Of a DNA stretch of 7,855 nucleotides, positions 5,196-7,855 are shown one piece after another (position 1 is the first letter of the stretch; every line of letters starts with the position of its first letter). Origin of the DNA: Bacteroidota bacterium (GTDB lineage Bacteria; Bacteroidota; Bacteroidia; Flavobacteriales; Flavobacteriaceae); NCBI GenBank assembly GCA_024278565.1, contig JAJRSY010000227.1, forward strand, positions 1 to 7,855, in the 5' to 3' direction. The notes under the pieces were generated by a model. The model saw only the letters and a list, made by a program, of their open reading frames with translations. It was not told the DNA's origin and did not search any database. The position numbers and the translations under genes were made by a program.

Positions 5196-6986
5196 ATGAC
5201 AAAATTTGAAGCATTGGGGCTGCAAAAGTCCCTCTTAGATGCTATTACCGATCTAGGATTTGAAACTCCATCCGAAGTACAGGAAAAAGCAATCCCCATT
5301 TTATTGGAAAACGACACCGATCTGGTCGCACTTGCCCAAACGGGCACGGGCAAGACCGCTGCATTTGGTTTTCCGTTGATCCAAAAAATAGATAGCAACA
5401 GCAGAACCACCCAAGGCCTGATACTCTCCCCTACCCGCGAACTCTGTATACAGATCACCAACGAGATAAAACTCTATTCAAAATACGAGAAGAACATTAA
5501 CGTGGTTGCCATATATGGTGGGGCGAGCATCACAGATCAATCACGACAGATCAAACGCGGGGCACAGATCATCGTGGCCACACCGGGTCGAATGAAAGAT
5601 ATGATCAATCGCCGTCTGGTCGATATTTCAAAAATCGATTACTGTATTTTGGACGAGGCCGATGAAATGCTCAATATGGGCTTTTTTGAAGACATCAAAG
5701 ATATTCTATCGAATACACCAGATGAGAAATCAACATGGTTGTTTTCTGCTACCATGCCAAAAGAGGTGTCGCTCATTGCCAAGAAATTCATGCACAATCC
5801 GCAAGAAATAACCGTGGGCACCAAAAATGCCGGAACCTCTACCGTGCAGCACGAATATTACGTTGTGAGCGGGCGAGACCGCTACCCAGCTCTTAAAAGA
5901 TTGGCAGATACCAACCCTGATATTTTTTCAGTGGTTTTCTGTAGAACAAAAAGAGATACACAGCGGGTTGCCGAAAAGCTGATCGAAGATGGTTATAGTG
6001 CCGGGGCCCTACATGGTGACCTAAGCCAGAACCAACGTGATCTGGTCATGAACTCATTTCGCAAGAAACAAATTCAAATGTTGGTGGCGACCGATGTGGC
6101 CGCACGTGGCATCGATGTCGAAAACATCACCCATGTTATCAATTATCAGTTGCCAGATGAGATTGAAATCTATACCCACCGTAGCGGAAGAACGGGCCGG
6201 GCCGGGAAATCAGGTATTTCGATGGTCATCGTTACAAGAAGTGAGCTTAGAAAAATCAAGGCGATAGAGAACAAGATCAAACAAACGTTCATCGCTAAAA
6301 AAATTCCGACCGGAATAGAAATTTGCGAGATACAATTATATCACTTGGCCAATAAAATAAAGGATACCGAAATCAATGAGGATATTGAAAACTATCTGCC
6401 GGCGATCAACGATGTTTTAAAGGATATAGACCGTGAAGAGCTCATTAAAAAAATAATTTCTGTAGAATTCACACGTTTCTATAACTACTATAACAAGACC
6501 AAAGACCTTAATCAATCAGGTGTCGGAGAACGTGGAGAAGGAAGAAGGGACAGAGGCAACCGTGGCGATGCACCCACATCTGGCTCTGTACGTTATTTCA
6601 TAAACGTTGGTGAAAAAGACGGATATGATTGGATGTCCTTAAAAGATTTTATACGAGATACAGTGGGTCTCGGTCAAGATGATGTGTTCAAAGTAGATGT
6701 AAAAGATAGTTTTTCGTTCTTCAATACCGATGCAGAGGCAACAGAAAAAATATTGGCCCAGTTCACTGAATTTAAGGTCGACGGAAGATTTGTCAACGTT
6801 GAGGTTTCCAAAAACCCTGGTGGAGGGGGTGGAAGAAGAGATAGAAACCGTGGGGGAGGCAGTCGACACCGTGGACAAGGAAGTGGTGGCGACCGAGACC
6901 GTGGCAAAAGAAGAGAACGCAGTTACGGTAAAAGTGAACACTCAGGCAAAAGAAGAAGCAAGAGACGAAAAAGCGACTTCTTTTAG
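5196..6986 (+). CDS. DEAD-box RNA helicase with DbpA-type RNA-binding domain
   Basis: An ATP-dependent RNA helicase of 596 residues, close to the DeaD/CsdA group that remodels structured mRNA and assembling ribosomes, often in the cold. Motifs in order: Q motif (F4 and Q29), I AQTGTGKT (47-54), Ia PTREL (79-83), GG (108-109), Ib TPGR (129-132), II DEAD (153-156), III SAT (184-186), IV VVFCRTK (246-252), V ATDVAARGID (298-307) and VI HRSGRTGRAG (328-337). Residues 372-435 are a helical extension. A first RG-rich linker (441-458) precedes a DbpA-like RNA-binding domain (464-538, VRYFINVG to NVEVSK). The tail, 540-596, is rich in Arg, Gly and Lys and probably binds RNA without a fixed fold. The ATG is 3 residues before the family's usual first Phe. 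It is transcribed alone from the promoter at 5078 and ends at a strong terminator. deaD or a csdA-like symbol is possible, but paralogues are common. Confidence 0.95.
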   Translation: MTKFEALGLQKSLLDAITDLGFETPSEVQEKAIPILLENDTDLVALAQTGTGKTAAFGFPLIQKIDSNSRTTQGLILSPTRELCIQITNEIKLYSKYEKNINVVAIYGGASITDQSRQIKRGAQIIVATPGRMKDMINRRLVDISKIDYCILDEADEMLNMGFFEDIKDILSNTPDEKSTWLFSATMPKEVSLIAKKFMHNPQEITVGTKNAGTSTVQHEYYVVSGRDRYPALKRLADTNPDIFSVVFCRTKRDTQRVAEKLIEDGYSAGALHGDLSQNQRDLVMNSFRKKQIQMLVATDVAARGIDVENITHVINYQLPDEIEIYTHRSGRTGRAGKSGISMVIVTRSELRKIKAIENKIKQTFIAKKIPTGIEICEIQLYHLANKIKDTEINEDIENYLPAINDVLKDIDREELIKKIISVEFTRFYNYYNKTKDLNQSGVGERGEGRRDRGNRGDAPTSGSVRYFINVGEKDGYDWMSLKDFIRDTVGLGQDDVFKVDVKDSFSFFNTDAEATEKILAQFTEFKVDGRFVNVEVSKNPGGGGGRRDRNRGGGSRHRGQGSGGDRDRGKRRERSYGKSEHSGKRRSKRRKSDFF

Positions 6987-6999
6987 TTAATTGTATATT

Positions 7000-7030
7000 A
7001 AAAAATACGCTTCGGTGTATTTTTTTGTTT
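7000..7030 (+). terminator. Intrinsic terminator with UUCG tetraloop after the helicase gene
   Basis: An 11-bp stem (7000-7010 with 7015-7025, one G-U pair) closes a cUUCGg tetraloop, the very stable kind, and is followed by TTTTTTGTTTTGTTT. The helicase stop codon is 14 nt upstream. The A-tract on the left arm means it could also terminate minus-strand transcription, although no minus-strand gene is seen to its right in this window. Confidence 0.92.
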
Positions 7031-7062
7031 TGTTTAGTATTTTTAACACCCAATGATAACTT

Positions 7063-7855
7063 ATGATTAATAAGTATTTACTCTTTGTTCTTGTTCTACT
7101 GCAAGTCTTTAATAGCTACTCACAAGAAGAAGAAGAAGAAGAAGAACAGACTAACCTTACAAAAGAGTTCAAGGCTATTGTAGTGAATGCACAGACTGAT
7201 GCCACTATGGGAAGTGTTCATGTCGTCAACCTGAACCAAGTTGTGGGCACCATAACCAATGACAAAGGCGAGTTTTCTATAATCGCAGCCGTCAACGACA
7301 CCCTATATTTTTCTTTCTTGGGATTCAAATCGCAAAAAATAAGAATCACCAATGATATGTTCAAGTTCAAGGATACCAAAATATCACTTACCGAACTCGC
7401 TTATGCACTAGAGGAAGTAATCGTAAGACCCTATCAGCTTACGGGCTATCTAGAAATCGATGTCAAAAACCTACCCATCAACAATGCCTACCAATACAGC
7501 ATATCAGGCCTTTCGGTCGGGTACGAGGCAGGAAACAAGAACCCAAGCGCGGTCACTAAAGTACTTGGGGCTATATTGAATCCGGCCGACCTGCTCCGTA
7601 ACCTTTTTGGAAAAAAGTCAAACCAAATGCGGAAGCTTCGAAAGGTCAAGGAAGATGATGAGATCAGAAACCTACTCGCTTCTAAATTCGACCGTGAAAC
7701 CCTCACCGAACTCCTTCAACTAGAAAAAGTGGATATTGAAGATATTCTAAATAATTGCAGTTATTCAAGATCTTTCATAGCCACAGCCAACGACCTACAG
7801 ATACTTGATGCCATAAGTGGCTGTTATGAAGACTTTAAGGTGCTCAATAGAAGTA
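7063..7855 (+). CDS. Secreted carboxypeptidase-regulatory-like domain protein, 3' end cut
   Basis: The frame is open from the ATG at 7063 to the window edge: 264 codons, with the stop not reached. Residues 1-20 (MINKYLLFVLVLLQVFNSYS) are a signal peptide with likely cleavage near S20/Q21. Codons 22-28 are seven identical GAA (Glu) codons. Residues 36-115 resemble the CarboxypepD_reg-like/TonB-plug-associated beta-sandwich: VNAQTDATMGSVHVVN, then GTITNDKGEFSI, then FSFLGFKSQKI, ending with LEEVIV (117-122). The C-terminal part (185-264) is charged and helical and is not recognised as a known domain; similar short flavobacterial proteins are near 270 residues, so little is probably missing. The function is unknown; the protein is expected in the periplasm or at the cell surface. 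No TonB-dependent barrel is present in the visible part. The upstream gap to the terminator is only 37 nt and shows no consensus promoter. Confidence 0.85.
   Translation, partial: MINKYLLFVLVLLQVFNSYSQEEEEEEEQTNLTKEFKAIVVNAQTDATMGSVHVVNLNQVVGTITNDKGEFSIIAAVNDTLYFSFLGFKSQKIRITNDMFKFKDTKISLTELAYALEEVIVRPYQLTGYLEIDVKNLPINNAYQYSISGLSVGYEAGNKNPSAVTKVLGAILNPADLLRNLFGKKSNQMRKLRKVKEDDEIRNLLASKFDRETLTELLQLEKVDIEDILNNCSYSRSFIATANDLQILDAISGCYEDFKVLNRS
7126..7146 (+). repeat. (GAA)7 trinucleotide tract
   Basis: Seven consecutive GAA codons immediately follow the predicted signal peptidase site of the secreted protein. Slippage here would add or remove glutamates without shifting the frame. Confidence 0.95.

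Noticed and set aside
6639..7053. Minus-strand open frames opposite the helicase tail and across the terminator
   Set aside because: They mirror the low-complexity Arg/Gly codons, give Pro/Ser/Arg- or Phe/Cys-rich peptides and resemble no family.

Overview
The window looks like chromosomal DNA from a flavobacterium (Bacteroidota, probably marine). The evidence is moderate-to-low GC, several promoters with the Bacteroidota -7 element TAnnTTTG, no Shine-Dalgarno tracts at most starts, and a protein set typical of the group: an SerB-SerA fusion, a SatD/DUF3307 pair, and a secreted carboxypeptidase-regulatory-like protein. The genus is not decidable by reading.

Layout. The left edge (1-109, minus) holds the first 36 codons of an IS4-type transposase, preceded by a 13-bp hairpin that reaches into its start codon. 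After about 300 bp without a gene come three minus-strand genes: a 627-residue fusion of phosphoserine phosphatase and 3-phosphoglycerate dehydrogenase (427-2310), a DUF3307 polytopic membrane protein (2422-3120), and a SatD-family protein (3117-3719). The last two overlap by ATGA. SatD is preceded by three exact 20-bp repeats at a 28-bp period that end at its start codon. A small isoprenylcysteine-methyltransferase-like membrane protein (3962-4414, minus) is divergent from rdgB, a house-cleaning pyrophosphatase (4486-5058, plus), with back-to-back -7 elements between them. A DEAD-box RNA helicase with a DbpA-type RNA-binding domain and an RG-rich tail follows (5196-6986), with a structured-looking leader and a strong UUCG-loop terminator. 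The right edge holds a secreted protein with a carboxypeptidase-regulatory-like domain, cut by the window end (7063-7855).

How the genes work together. Most are housekeeping: serine synthesis, nucleotide-pool cleaning and RNA remodelling. The pair most worth attention is SatD-DUF3307. SatD carries class III cyclase/GGDEF-like landmarks plus a C-terminal HTH. DUF3307 carries four i/i+4 His/Asp pairs, at least two of them in hydrophobic segments, which resembles a membrane-embedded metal site. With translational coupling and iteron-like repeats at the promoter side, this reads as a compact self-regulated nucleotide/membrane module of unknown function. That reading is inference.
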